DNA of 64,000 bases from Magnetofaba australis IT-1 (GTDB lineage: Bacteria > Pseudomonadota > Magnetococcia > Magnetococcales > Magnetococcaceae). The notes beneath the pieces were generated by a model, which worked only from the letters and a program-made list of their open reading frames with translations, made no database searches and had not been told where the DNA came from. Below are positions 43,850 through 51,783 of the stretch, piece by piece. Location of the stretch: assembly GCF_002109495.1 (NCBI RefSeq), contig NZ_LVJN01000015.1:62001-126000 (forward strand), written 5' to 3'. The translations under genes were made by a program, and so were the position numbers. Every line of letters starts with the position of its first letter. Within the stretch, counting starts at the first letter, position 1.

Positions 43850-46087
43850 GAGACCCAGTGGACGATAGGTCAGCGTCAGGCGATGTCTTCCCGCCGGGAT
43901 CGCCGCGCCGGTGAAGAGGTGATCCACCGGGAACAGCGCCACCGGAGCTCCGTCCAGTCGACCGCGCCAACCCGGATGAAACGCTTGCGCCGCCAGTAGA
44001 ATCCCCGCGCCGCTAAACTCCAGATCCAGCTCGATTCTATTCGGCGAATAGCGCAACACCGTGACGTTCGCCACAGCTCCTGATTCCAGCTTGAGGTCGG
44101 CGGGGGCGTCCCCGGCTTTGAGCAGCGCCACCTCCTGCAACATCTTCTCCGGGGCATGCCCCAGCGCCGTCAAGACATTCTCCTGAGTTGCATATGTCCG
44201 CTGCGCAAACACCCCGCGAAAACGCGGTTGGAAGGTATCCAGCGCATAGATGTAGAGCGTTTCCAGGCGAGGAAGATCGAAATCCAGTAACCGATTGGCA
44301 AGCCACGCGCGTCCCGGCGTGGGCGGTTGCAGATAGGGCGTGGTCTCCCGCAGTTGCAAGTGGGGATCGCTGAGCGGATAGCGCGACAGCACATAACGCA
44401 CATTGCCCAATCCCAATAGGATGGCGTTGGCGCTGTGGGCCAGCGCATAAGGCTTGAGCGGTTGGAAAGAGGCGCGGCGCCACAGGGCGTCCAATCCCAT
44501 GATGGGGTAGAGATAGCTCTTATGGACGCCATGTATAAAGTCAGCCTGGGGTGAATTCAACGCGCGAGTGGTCTGCGCCCAGTAGTCGTTGAAGCGCGCC
44601 GTGTGCATCGCCGAGTAGCCGCCAAAGGTCTCCATCCCCAGGCTGTTGACGAAGGCCGGGTGCAGCAGCAGGGGGAAGGCCTCCACCCGATAGGGTTGGC
44701 GCGCCTGGGCGTTGGCGGCGTCGAAGAAACGGCGCAGGCTGGGGTTGTCCAGAATCTCCTGCATGGTCCCATAAGCGGCGCTCTGCTTGAACTCTTTGAT
44801 GGCGTACCGTTCGGCCCCGCCCCACAGGGCAACCAGCGCCAGGGCGGCGACAAAGCCCCGCCGCGCCCAGGCCAATCGGGTCACGCCGCGCGCTTCAGGC
44901 GGGTCGTCCAGCGCCCGCGACAGATGGCGTCCCGCCACCACAATCAGCGCCAGATTGAACGGGAACAGAAAGCGCAAAAAGCGAAACGCCGAGAGCGCAT
45001 GGAGCGGGAACAGATAGAGAACCAGAGCGCTGAACAGCAGCGGCGCAACCACCAGAAACAGGAACACGCTATCCATGACGGGACGGCGCAAACGGCGCCA
45101 GCCGCGCATACGATAAGCCCCGCCCGCCATGCCCGCCAGCATGCCGCCGGTGAGCAGCGCGCCAAAAGTCGTCAGCGCCTCCTGCGACAGCAGAGGGCGC
45201 GATTTGACCGCAAAGCGCGGCAACTCCTGAATAAAGGAGAGGGTGTTCCAGTAGCCGAATTTCAGGTTGCTGATGAGCGCCGCGATGAGGGCGGACCACT
45301 GGTTCTGCGCCATGTGGCCCAGTAGCGAAATCGTCTCTCCCTGCGCTTCATGGGCGGCGCGTGATGACAGCGGTAGGTTGTTCAGTAGAGAGATCAGATG
45401 CGGCAGCATGGGCAGAACGCTGGCGCCGCAGAAAAGCGCAAATACCGTGATGGCGTGACGGTGATATTGGCGCTCGAACACAAACAGGTAGAGCAGTAGG
45501 AACCAGTAGCCGGGGACCAGCGTGGTGGTGGGACTGACAAACAGCGCGCCGAAAACCAGCCCGCCAAGGAGACTCAATAGCGCTGCGCGGCGTGTGGAGA
45601 CCGCTCCGTCAGCCAAGCGTTCGGAGAGTGCGGCCAGCAACCCCGCCGCCGCCGGCAGCACGGCGAAGAAATCGTTGTAGTAGAGATTATTCAGACCCGA
45701 GACGAGCACCCCATAAGCGCCCGCCAGCCCTATCGCCAACAGCGGCTCGCAGCGGATGCGGCGGCGCAGCAGCAGATAGGCGAAGCCCATGGCGGACAAT
45801 AGATAGAGCAGCTCATGCAGGGGGTAGGCGAAGGTCGTGGGCAGGGCGGCGAATAGCAGATCCGCCAGATTGAGGGAGCCCTCCTGCGCCAACTGATCCG
45901 ACCCAGCCATTTTGACGCCGTGCCAAAGGGGGATCTCCCCATGCGCCAACAGGGCTCCTTTCCAGACATGGTAGGGAATATTGCTGTCTGCGGCGTCACC
46001 CAAGGGAATGGCCGACTGTGGCCAAAACAGCCAGTAAGGGGCGCTAACGACCAGCGCGCAGCCGAGCAGGATAAACACAATGCGCAT
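43847..46087 (-). CDS. YfhO-like multi-spanning membrane protein
   Basis: 746 aa from ATG 46087. About twelve hydrophobic helices, a large first loop (PLGDAADSNIPYHVWKGALL) with acidic residues as in GT-C glycosyltransferases, and a C-terminal periplasmic beta domain ending AAQAFHPGWRGRLDGAPV and LFTGAAIPAGRHRLTLTY, which closely matches the YfhO family. YfhO proteins are thought to glycosylate lipid-linked polymers; the substrate here is unknown. The stop codon is formed by the end of the neighbouring MITE, so the original C-terminus may have been changed by a few residues. The start is not certain because no clear ribosome site is visible. Confidence 0.82.
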   Translation of the reverse strand: MRIVFILLGCALVVSAPYWLFWPQSAIPLGDAADSNIPYHVWKGALLAHGEIPLWHGVKMAGSDQLAQEGSLNLADLLFAALPTTFAYPLHELLYLLSAMGFAYLLLRRRIRCEPLLAIGLAGAYGVLVSGLNNLYYNDFFAVLPAAAGLLAALSERLADGAVSTRRAALLSLLGGLVFGALFVSPTTTLVPGYWFLLLYLFVFERQYHRHAITVFALFCGASVLPMLPHLISLLNNLPLSSRAAHEAQGETISLLGHMAQNQWSALIAALISNLKFGYWNTLSFIQELPRFAVKSRPLLSQEALTTFGALLTGGMLAGMAGGAYRMRGWRRLRRPVMDSVFLFLVVAPLLFSALVLYLFPLHALSAFRFLRFLFPFNLALIVVAGRHLSRALDDPPEARGVTRLAWARRGFVAALALVALWGGAERYAIKEFKQSAAYGTMQEILDNPSLRRFFDAANAQARQPYRVEAFPLLLHPAFVNSLGMETFGGYSAMHTARFNDYWAQTTRALNSPQADFIHGVHKSYLYPIMGLDALWRRASFQPLKPYALAHSANAILLGLGNVRYVLSRYPLSDPHLQLRETTPYLQPPTPGRAWLANRLLDFDLPRLETLYIYALDTFQPRFRGVFAQRTYATQENVLTALGHAPEKMLQEVALLKAGDAPADLKLESGAVANVTVLRYSPNRIELDLEFSGAGILLAAQAFHPGWRGRLDGAPVALFPVDHLFTGAAIPAGRHRLTLTYRPLGL

Positions 46088-46381
46088 AGGGAGCGCTCTC
46101 TGTTGGTCAAGCAGGCGCACACGCTGCGCTTGACGCCAATATCAATGGGGTTTAACGTGGCCTCGTGCGTTGGCGCAAACCGCAATCATCGCGCGCCACG
46201 CCGGGGCGGAAAAGCGCATTTTCAATGGGTTTGCGCATCATGAATGGCTTGAAGTTTGTATCGCGCCACGGCGCCGACGACAATGCTGTTTTCTGAACAT
46301 CACCCCACCCATCTTGATGGATGTCGCCGCTTGTTTCTCTTCCTGCGCACCATTCGCCAAAACACTATTTGGAGATAACTG

Positions 46382-46780
46382 ATGAACCTGGTCAATAGCG
46401 TCCTGTTTGATGGCGCCTTCGATGACGCGGTCAGCGCCGCGCGTGAAGCGCTTGCCGCCAATGGCTTTGGCGTCCTCACCGAAATCGATGTCGGCGCCAC
46501 GTTGAAAAAGAAGCTCGATGTGGAGCATCCGGCGACGCTGATCCTCGGCGCCTGTAACCCGCCGTTGGCGCATCGCGCCTTGGTGGCCGAACCTGATGTG
46601 GCGGCGGTGCTGCCGTGTAACGTGGTGGTGCGGCAGTTGGCGTCGGGTCAAATTGAAGTCGCCGCCATGGACCCACAGATCATGGCGCAGATGGTCGATA
46701 ACGACGAGATCAATGCGGTGGCCAAAGAGGTGGACGCGCGCATGCAGAAGGTGCTTGCCGCCATCCAAGGCGCGCAATAA
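46382..46780 (+). CDS. DUF302 domain protein
   Basis: 132 aa, the whole chain being a DUF302 domain: the opening alpha/beta unit FDDAVSAAREALAANGFGVLTEIDV, then LILGACNPPLAHRALVAEPDVAAVLPCNVVVRQ-like sequence (about 53-85) and EVAAMDPQIM. The family is widespread, cytoplasmic or periplasmic and of unknown function; this copy has no signal peptide. Ribosome site GGAG lies before the ATG. It is divergent from the YfhO-like gene. Confidence 0.9.
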   Translation: MNLVNSVLFDGAFDDAVSAAREALAANGFGVLTEIDVGATLKKKLDVEHPATLILGACNPPLAHRALVAEPDVAAVLPCNVVVRQLASGQIEVAAMDPQIMAQMVDNDEINAVAKEVDARMQKVLAAIQGAQ

Positions 46781-46954
46781 GGTCATGCGCCGGGGCTTGC
46801 ACAAGGCCCCGGCGTTGCTCTTCCATCGTCCTGCCCCGCCCACAACAGCGTCGTTCTGGCGCGTGGCCTCCTCAGGCAGAGCAACCCGTCAATAAATTGC
46901 GTCAAGGATTGGCCATCTCCAGGGGGCGCTGCGTTGTAACCTCCGCAATGCCCG

Positions 46955-47242
46955 TTAGAGCGGGGTGCGCCAATCGGCATCAACTTCCGCGTCAATATCC
47001 AGCAGCAACTCCTGATCCCAGGACTCCCACTGCGCCGCCAGTTGCAGCAGCGCAAAGCGCGCAGCGTAGGCGCTCTCAAAGCGGCGTAACAGCGGCGTTT
47101 GAGTGGTGTCGCTCAGCAGCGCCGCCCAGCCGCCGCTGGATAGGGGTTGAATGTGCCCGATCATGCGCCCGTCGTGCATAACGGCTTGGCGCTGCGGGTG
47201 AAGCGGGTCCAAATTGGCGAATGCTGGGGGGTGTGTGCTCAT
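46955..47242 (-). CDS. Small protein of unknown function
   Basis: 95 aa, no family recognised. Soluble and mildly acidic, with a central strand-like part (MHDGRMIGHIQPLSSGGWAAL) and a helix (FESAYAARFALLQLAAQ). GAGG lies 8 nt before the ATG and codon use fits the surrounding genes, so I think it is real. The low-complexity DNA tract begins about 150 bp upstream of its start. Confidence 0.6.
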   Translation of the reverse strand: MSTHPPAFANLDPLHPQRQAVMHDGRMIGHIQPLSSGGWAALLSDTTQTPLLRRFESAYAARFALLQLAAQWESWDQELLLDIDAEVDADWRTPL

Positions 47243-47393
47243 CGCGGCGACCTCAAAGACAGAAATATATGTTCAGCCTGATGTCGCGACAGCGCGGAAA
47301 CGCGCCGCCGTCGCTGTTGCTGGATGTTTTGCTGCTTCCTTACCGTTGCAATAATTGTGCAATAAAAGCTTGTCGAGCCCAGGGCGTCAACCT

Positions 47394-47854
47394 ACAAAAA
47401 AACCGCACACACTACGTAGTACGTTACGTTCGGTTGGTTTGGTTGGTTTAGGTTAGGTTAGGTTAGGTTCGGTTACGGTCGGTTACGGTACGGTACGGTA
47501 CGGTACGGTACGGTACGGTACGTACGTACCGTACGTTACGTACGTTACGTACGGTTCGGTACGGTTACGGTCGGTTACGGTTACCGTCGTTCGTTCGTTC
47601 GTCGTCGTCGTCGTCGTCGTCGTCGTACGTACGTCGTACGTACGTACGTCGGTACGGTCGACGGTACGACGACGACGACGACCGTCCGTACGTCGTCGTC
47701 GTCGGTCGTACGGTCGTCGTCGGTCGTACGTACGTCGTACGTACGTCGTACGTACGTAGTACGTACGTACGTACGTACGTACGTACGTACGAACCGTAAC
47801 GTAACGTAACGTAACGAAACCGCACAAACATTGTGTGGTTTGCGGTTTTTTTGT
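47394..47854. repeat. Low-complexity tract with restricted dinucleotides, bracketed by 14-bp inverted repeats
   Basis: Between the perfect inverted repeats ACAAAAAAACCGCA (47394-47407) and TGCGGTTTTTTTGT (47841-47854) lies a mosaic of short tandem words: GGTTA (47446-47468), GGTAC seven times (47487-47521), CGT/TCG runs (47588-47626), GTCGTC and CGAC runs (47640-47730), ACGT about eight times (47757-47790) and CGTAA four times (47795-47815). From 47446 to 47821 the dinucleotides CA, TG, GC, AT and CT do not occur at all, and AG occurs only near the edges. No gene is supported. The rest of the 47243-47936 gap is plain sequence. Confidence 0.9.
47817..47852 (+). terminator. Terminator-like hairpin at the right end of the low-complexity tract
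   Basis: AAACCGCA (47818-47825) pairs with TGCGGTTT (47841-47848), followed by a T run. A transcript leaving the tract rightward would meet a U-run; the left inverted repeat gives an equivalent U-run leftward. Confidence 0.45.
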
Positions 47855-47936
47855 GGTGTTGGGAGTATGCCGACGCGTTATTGGGAACAGGCGCGCCGAT
47901 CTTCCCATTATTTGCTGGGCGTCCGGGACGGAGGTT

Positions 47937-48143
47937 TTACTCCTCGCTTTTGACGCTGCGCGGCTCCATGTAGCCAATGCCGCGAATGGGGTCCAGACGC
48001 AGCACCACCGGTCCTTGATGGGGGTGCAGCGCGTTGTAGACGATCAGGTCCTCATCGGCAAAACGCTCTTCCAACAATCCTGTTTCATAGAACGTTTTGA
48101 CCAGGAGTTCGAAGTCGGACCGGCTCAGCTCAAGGCTCTTCAT
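47937..48143 (-). CDS. Small acidic protein of unknown function
   Basis: 68 aa, family not recognised. An N-terminal helix SRSDFELLVKTFYETGLLEE is followed by a strand-rich part (LIVYNALHPHQGPVVLRLDP). GGAG lies before the ATG. It could be a cytoplasmic regulatory or adaptor protein, but nothing supports a specific role. Its 3' end lies 83 bp from the low-complexity element. Confidence 0.7.
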   Translation of the reverse strand: MKSLELSRSDFELLVKTFYETGLLEERFADEDLIVYNALHPHQGPVVLRLDPIRGIGYMEPRSVKSEE

Positions 48144-48303
48144 CAGAATGCTCCTTAGCGTTGGGGCGCGTCTTGAGAAGAACAGCAGATTCGACTCTAT
48201 AACAAACGTAACGGCATTGGAAATGGGAAAAGCGATGTTACGTTTTCCCTCACCGCGTCGTCATGGTCATCTGGTCTGGGTGAAGCGTCGTGTGTGGACG
48301 CCT

Positions 48304-48918
48304 TTATGCGCCGCACGCCAGGGCGCTGTTGCGCCAAGCCCGCCACTGTTCGCTGGCGGCAATATGCTCCGTCCACGCGGTATAGCCGGACGCCCCCGGG
48401 TGCGCGCCATCCCAGGCCGCGACCTGTTGCCTCCATGTGGCGTCTTGCCCCAGCGTCACAAAACATGACAGGTAGGGGACGTTCAGCCGAGCGGCCAGCG
48501 CCGCATAGAGACGGTCTAGATCCGCCGTGCGCGCGGCGATGTCCGGCTCGGCGATGGGCGGCGGGCCGATCATCAACGTCGGCGCCAGGGCATGCGCTTG
48601 GCTCAGGATCTCCTCAGCGGCGGCCAGGGAGTCCTGCGGGGCGACGCGGACGCCTGCGCCATCGGCGGCGGGGCAGCAGTCGTTGACGCCAAAGCTCAGA
48701 AGCAGCGCCGCCTGTGGCCGCAATGCCGTGCGCGCGGCGTATTCGGCGCGCCAGCGCTGGCGGATATCCACGCTGGTATCTCCGCGCACGCCCAAATTAT
48801 ACAGGGTCAGATCGCGTTGAGCGTTACGCGATTGCGCCGCCAGCCGCCCCACCCAGCCCAACCCCTGCGGGTCGCCCACTGCGGCGACAAAACTGTCGCC
48901 AAACGCCAGCCATGCCAT
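48304..48918 (-). CDS. SGNH/GDSL-type hydrolase
   Basis: 204 aa. Block I with nucleophile Ser (LAFGDSFVAAVGDP), block II Gly (NLGVRGDTS), block III Asn (SFGVNDCC) and block V with catalytic Asp and His (WDGAHPGASGY) are all present, so it should be an active esterase or lipase-like enzyme. No signal peptide, so it is probably cytoplasmic. Divergent from the SPOR lipoprotein gene. Substrate unknown. Confidence 0.9.
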   Translation of the reverse strand: MAWLAFGDSFVAAVGDPQGLGWVGRLAAQSRNAQRDLTLYNLGVRGDTSVDIRQRWRAEYAARTALRPQAALLLSFGVNDCCPAADGAGVRVAPQDSLAAAEEILSQAHALAPTLMIGPPPIAEPDIAARTADLDRLYAALAARLNVPYLSCFVTLGQDATWRQQVAAWDGAHPGASGYTAWTEHIAASEQWRAWRNSALACGA

Positions 48919-49094
48919 TGATCTCGCCTCCTGGAAACCGCCTTTGTCGCATCATAGCCGACCTGCGTGGCGGCTCCAATGCGCCACGCCTTGACCGCGC
49001 CCACTACGCGCCTCAACATCACTCTTTTGCCCTATTGATTTTTCGTCACGCCCGTCTCACTGGCGGAGCGATGGAAGAGATTGAAGGACGCGCA

Positions 49095-50291
49095 ATGAGC
49101 CGAGCAGTGAAAACAGGGGGCTTGAACCCATATCGCGCTCTTGTTGGCGTGCGGCGTCGCAGTACGCCCTGGGTGAAGGTGTGCGCCGCGCTGTTGGCGA
49201 TGTGGCTGGGCGGCTGCGCGGAGCCGGGATTGGCGCCGCCCAGCGAGGATGCGCCGTCGCCGCCGCCGCCGGAACCCATGCGTCTGATGCTGCTGCCGCT
49301 ACAAGCCGAGCAGCCAAGTCCGGAGGATGAGCAGGCCGCCGAGATCGTGCGTCGGTTTGTGGCGGATCGCTCCATCAGCACGATGACGCTGACGCAGTCG
49401 CAGCCGCCTGATGCGCGACTCGATCCTTCCGCTTTGGGCGGTGCGCGATTGCTGGCGACATTGGGGGCGCAGAGCGCGTTGCAGTTGCGTATTGAGAATG
49501 TTGGCGGGATCAAAAAGGCGACCCTCTCCCTCTATGAGCCACCGGGTTTAACGCCGGTGTGGCGGCAGAGCGGGCGCTATGTGGCGCAGCGCGATATGAG
49601 CATCGTTCTGCGCGTGTTGTTGGACCGTCTCAATCGTCAGTTGGGGGATGCGGTCTGGGTGCAGTTGGCGTTCCCGGCGGGGTCACAGCCCATGGCGCGC
49701 GCCCAGGGCGAGGAGGATGCCGTCGAACAGGGCGGCGTGGGCGCGGCGCTGGGGCGGGTGGAGCATCTGAATGAGAGCGTGAATACGCTGCCGTTGCCCG
49801 CCTTTCTCAACGCCAAGTTGGCGGGTTCATTGCCGCCGCCGCAGAGCCCTGCGCCAGCGGCGAAAACTCCGCAGCAAGGCGTGCCGACGACGCAAGCGTC
49901 GGAGTCGGCGGCATCTTCCCCTGCCCACAGCGCAGAGCCTCCGGTGGACGCGGCGCCGCAGAATCTGGCGCAGATAGTGAGATATGAGGCGCAATTGGGT
50001 GCGTTCGCCTCCCCGGCTGGGGCTGAACGGATGGTGACGGCGCTGGGAAAGCTGGGGCTCAAGGGGCGCATCCGTCCGCGTGAGGATAGCCGCGGCAAAG
50101 TGTGGCAAGTGGTGTGGTGCGGACCCTACCGTCAAGCCCAAGAGGCGCATGTGGTGCGCAAGTTCGTCGCTGCGAAGTTGAAAGCGGAGGGCTATGTGCG
50201 GCGGATTAATGAGCCGACACTGCTACGTTTGCCGATTCAACCCCCCTTCGTTACGCCAGCCGCCGCCGCTATCAAGGGGAGCGCGCCATGA
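49095..50291 (+). CDS. SPOR-domain lipoprotein-like protein
   Basis: 398 aa from ATG 49095 (GAAGGA, 6-nt gap). A basic N-terminus leads to a hydrophobic stretch ending in a lipobox-like LGGC at about residue 41, so it is probably an outer-membrane-directed lipoprotein. A Pro/Ala-rich linker (about 255-310) joins to a C-terminal SPOR domain (YEAQLGAFASPAGAERMV onward), which binds denuded septal glycan. The middle domain (LLPLQAEQPSPEDEQAAEIVRRFV) is unassigned. Its stop overlaps the next gene by ATGA. Confidence 0.8.
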   Translation: MSRAVKTGGLNPYRALVGVRRRSTPWVKVCAALLAMWLGGCAEPGLAPPSEDAPSPPPPEPMRLMLLPLQAEQPSPEDEQAAEIVRRFVADRSISTMTLTQSQPPDARLDPSALGGARLLATLGAQSALQLRIENVGGIKKATLSLYEPPGLTPVWRQSGRYVAQRDMSIVLRVLLDRLNRQLGDAVWVQLAFPAGSQPMARAQGEEDAVEQGGVGAALGRVEHLNESVNTLPLPAFLNAKLAGSLPPPQSPAPAAKTPQQGVPTTQASESAASSPAHSAEPPVDAAPQNLAQIVRYEAQLGAFASPAGAERMVTALGKLGLKGRIRPREDSRGKVWQVVWCGPYRQAQEAHVVRKFVAAKLKAEGYVRRINEPTLLRLPIQPPFVTPAAAAIKGSAP

Positions 50292-50557
50292 TTCGCTTTG
50301 CTCTGCTAGCCCTGTTGGTTTGGCTGCTGTGGCGGTGGGGCGGCCAGCTCCTGAGCAAACAGCGCGTGCGCCGCGCCCAGCAGCGCGACGCGGCGGCGCG
50401 TGGCTCGGATCGACGCGCGCACCCGCTATGCGCTTGCGCCCAATGCGGCGTGATGATCCCCCTGGAGCGGGCGGTGGTGGATCAAGCCGGGCGCCCCTAT
50501 TGCGGCTCCGCCTGTCGCGCTCGCGGGGCCAAGCGTACGGCGGCGCGGAAAAAGTAA
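50288..50557 (+). CDS. PP0621-like small membrane-anchored zinc-ribbon protein
   Basis: 89 aa. One N-terminal transmembrane helix (FALLALLVWLLWRWGG), a basic linker and a C-terminal zinc ribbon with Cys pairs (CACAQCGVMIPLE and YCGSACRARG), typical of the PP0621 family. Starts in an ATGA overlap with the SPOR protein gene, so the pair is translationally coupled. Function unknown. Confidence 0.8.
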   Translation: MIRFALLALLVWLLWRWGGQLLSKQRVRRAQQRDAAARGSDRRAHPLCACAQCGVMIPLERAVVDQAGRPYCGSACRARGAKRTAARKK

Positions 50558-50884
50558 CCTGCCTGTGGCTATGCGCGTCGCGATCAAAACTCTGTGGAAC
50601 GCATCCGTAACCTCATTTCGCGCTGTTGTTGTGTTGACGAAGTCTCCCCGTTCAGCGCGACCGCCGGGCTGTGAGTATAGGGCCGCCCGGCTCAGTTCTC
50701 GGGTGGGAACAAAAAACACCCAAATCCTCTCTTTTGGGGAGTTTTCTTCCAATAAAACGACGGATTGCGCTATCGTGGAGCAAAGTCTGCGAGTCGCTTA
50801 TGCAGTTTGCCTGGCCGAGGGTGCGGCGATGCGTTAACTCAGCGCGCGCCTTCCCAGAACACGCTTCCAATGCACGGAGACGGC
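50558..50884. other. Non-coding gap upstream of the PhnD-like gene
   Basis: About 327 bp with no supportable gene and a more AT-rich middle. GGGTG/CACCC with an A-rich loop (about 50702-50722) could form a weak hairpin. A promoter for the second signalling block should lie here, but I cannot pick a convincing -35/-10 pair. Confidence 0.5.
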
Positions 50885-51736
50885 ATGTTTTCAAGCCCAT
50901 CGCGCAAAGTGCGGGTTGCCCTGTTGGGGCTGTGCATGGCGCTACTGCTGGCAAGCGCGGGCGCCCATGCGGCCCCAGTCGGCTTCTCGTTTGGCGTGGT
51001 GCCGCAGTTTGAGCCGCGCAAGCTGGCCAACATCTGGTTGCCGATTCTGCGACGTCTGGAAGCGCGCACAGGGTTTGCCTTTCACCTGGATGGCGCGGCG
51101 CGCATCCCGGAGTTTGAACAGGACTTCATGCGCGGCGACTTCGATTTCGCCTACATGAATCCCTATCACGCCTTGCTAGCGATCCGCGCCAACCAATACA
51201 AACCCTTGGCGCGGGATTATGCGCGCCAGTTGTATGGCGTGTTGGTGGTGAAAAAGGGCAGTCCCATTACGGAGTTGAGCCAACTCCAGGGCAAGAGGCT
51301 GGCGTTTCCCTCGCCCAATGCGTTGGGCGCTTCGCTGCTGATGCGCACGGAACTGATCCGTGAACACGGTTTGGATTTTAAGCCGATCTACGTCAAGACC
51401 CACTCTTCAGTCTATCTCCATGTATTGCTGGGTCGGGCTGATGCAGGGGGCGGCGTGATGAGTACGCTGCAGCGTCAAAAACCCCAGGTGCGCGACAACC
51501 TGCGCGTGCTGTATCGCACCCGCAGCGTCAACCCCCATCCCATCATGGCGCACAACCGCATCTCCGAGCCGGTGCGTCAAGCGGTGCAGCGCGCGTTGTT
51601 GGCCATGGGCGAAGATGAGAAGGACCGCAAACTGCTGTCGCGCGCGCCCATTTTGCAAATTGGTCCGGCAACTTTGTCCGACTACGCTCCGCTTGGCGAC
51701 TGGGGGCTGGAATCCTTTTATGAACGCCCGTTCTGA
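50885..51736 (+). CDS. PhnD-like periplasmic substrate-binding protein
   Basis: 283 aa from ATG 50885 (GGAGA upstream). Signal peptide with cleavage near AHAAP, then a two-lobed binding fold: FGVVPQFEPRKLANIWLPIL, MRGDFDFAYMNPYHALLA, YGVLVVKKGSPITELSQLQGKRLAFPSPNALGAS are hallmarks of the phosphonate/phosphite-type PhnD family. No ABC permease or ATPase gene is near; instead a hybrid kinase follows after 47 bp. Such orphan binding proteins often act as ligand-loaded partners of sensor kinases. Confidence 0.85.
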   Translation: MFSSPSRKVRVALLGLCMALLLASAGAHAAPVGFSFGVVPQFEPRKLANIWLPILRRLEARTGFAFHLDGAARIPEFEQDFMRGDFDFAYMNPYHALLAIRANQYKPLARDYARQLYGVLVVKKGSPITELSQLQGKRLAFPSPNALGASLLMRTELIREHGLDFKPIYVKTHSSVYLHVLLGRADAGGGVMSTLQRQKPQVRDNLRVLYRTRSVNPHPIMAHNRISEPVRQAVQRALLAMGEDEKDRKLLSRAPILQIGPATLSDYAPLGDWGLESFYERPF

Positions 51737-51783
51737 CTCGCATCCTGTGATGCGCGCCATGCGGGGGCGGGAGTGATCGCCGG

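Noticed and set aside
47446-47470. TTAGG repeats resembling a telomere
   Set aside because: Only three to four units inside a mosaic of other words, within a chromosomal region with genes on both sides; no sign of a linear replicon end.
47394-47854. CRISPR array, diversity-generating element or retron
   Set aside because: No regular repeat-spacer pattern, no reverse transcriptase or cas gene nearby, and no variable-repeat/template-repeat pair.
47483-47977. Open frame through the low-complexity tract encoding Tyr-Val-Arg-Thr and Arg/Thr runs
   Set aside because: The frame is a direct consequence of period-4 and period-3 DNA words: ACGT repeats give YVRT in any open frame. No plausible start signal, and the sequence has no protein-like composition.
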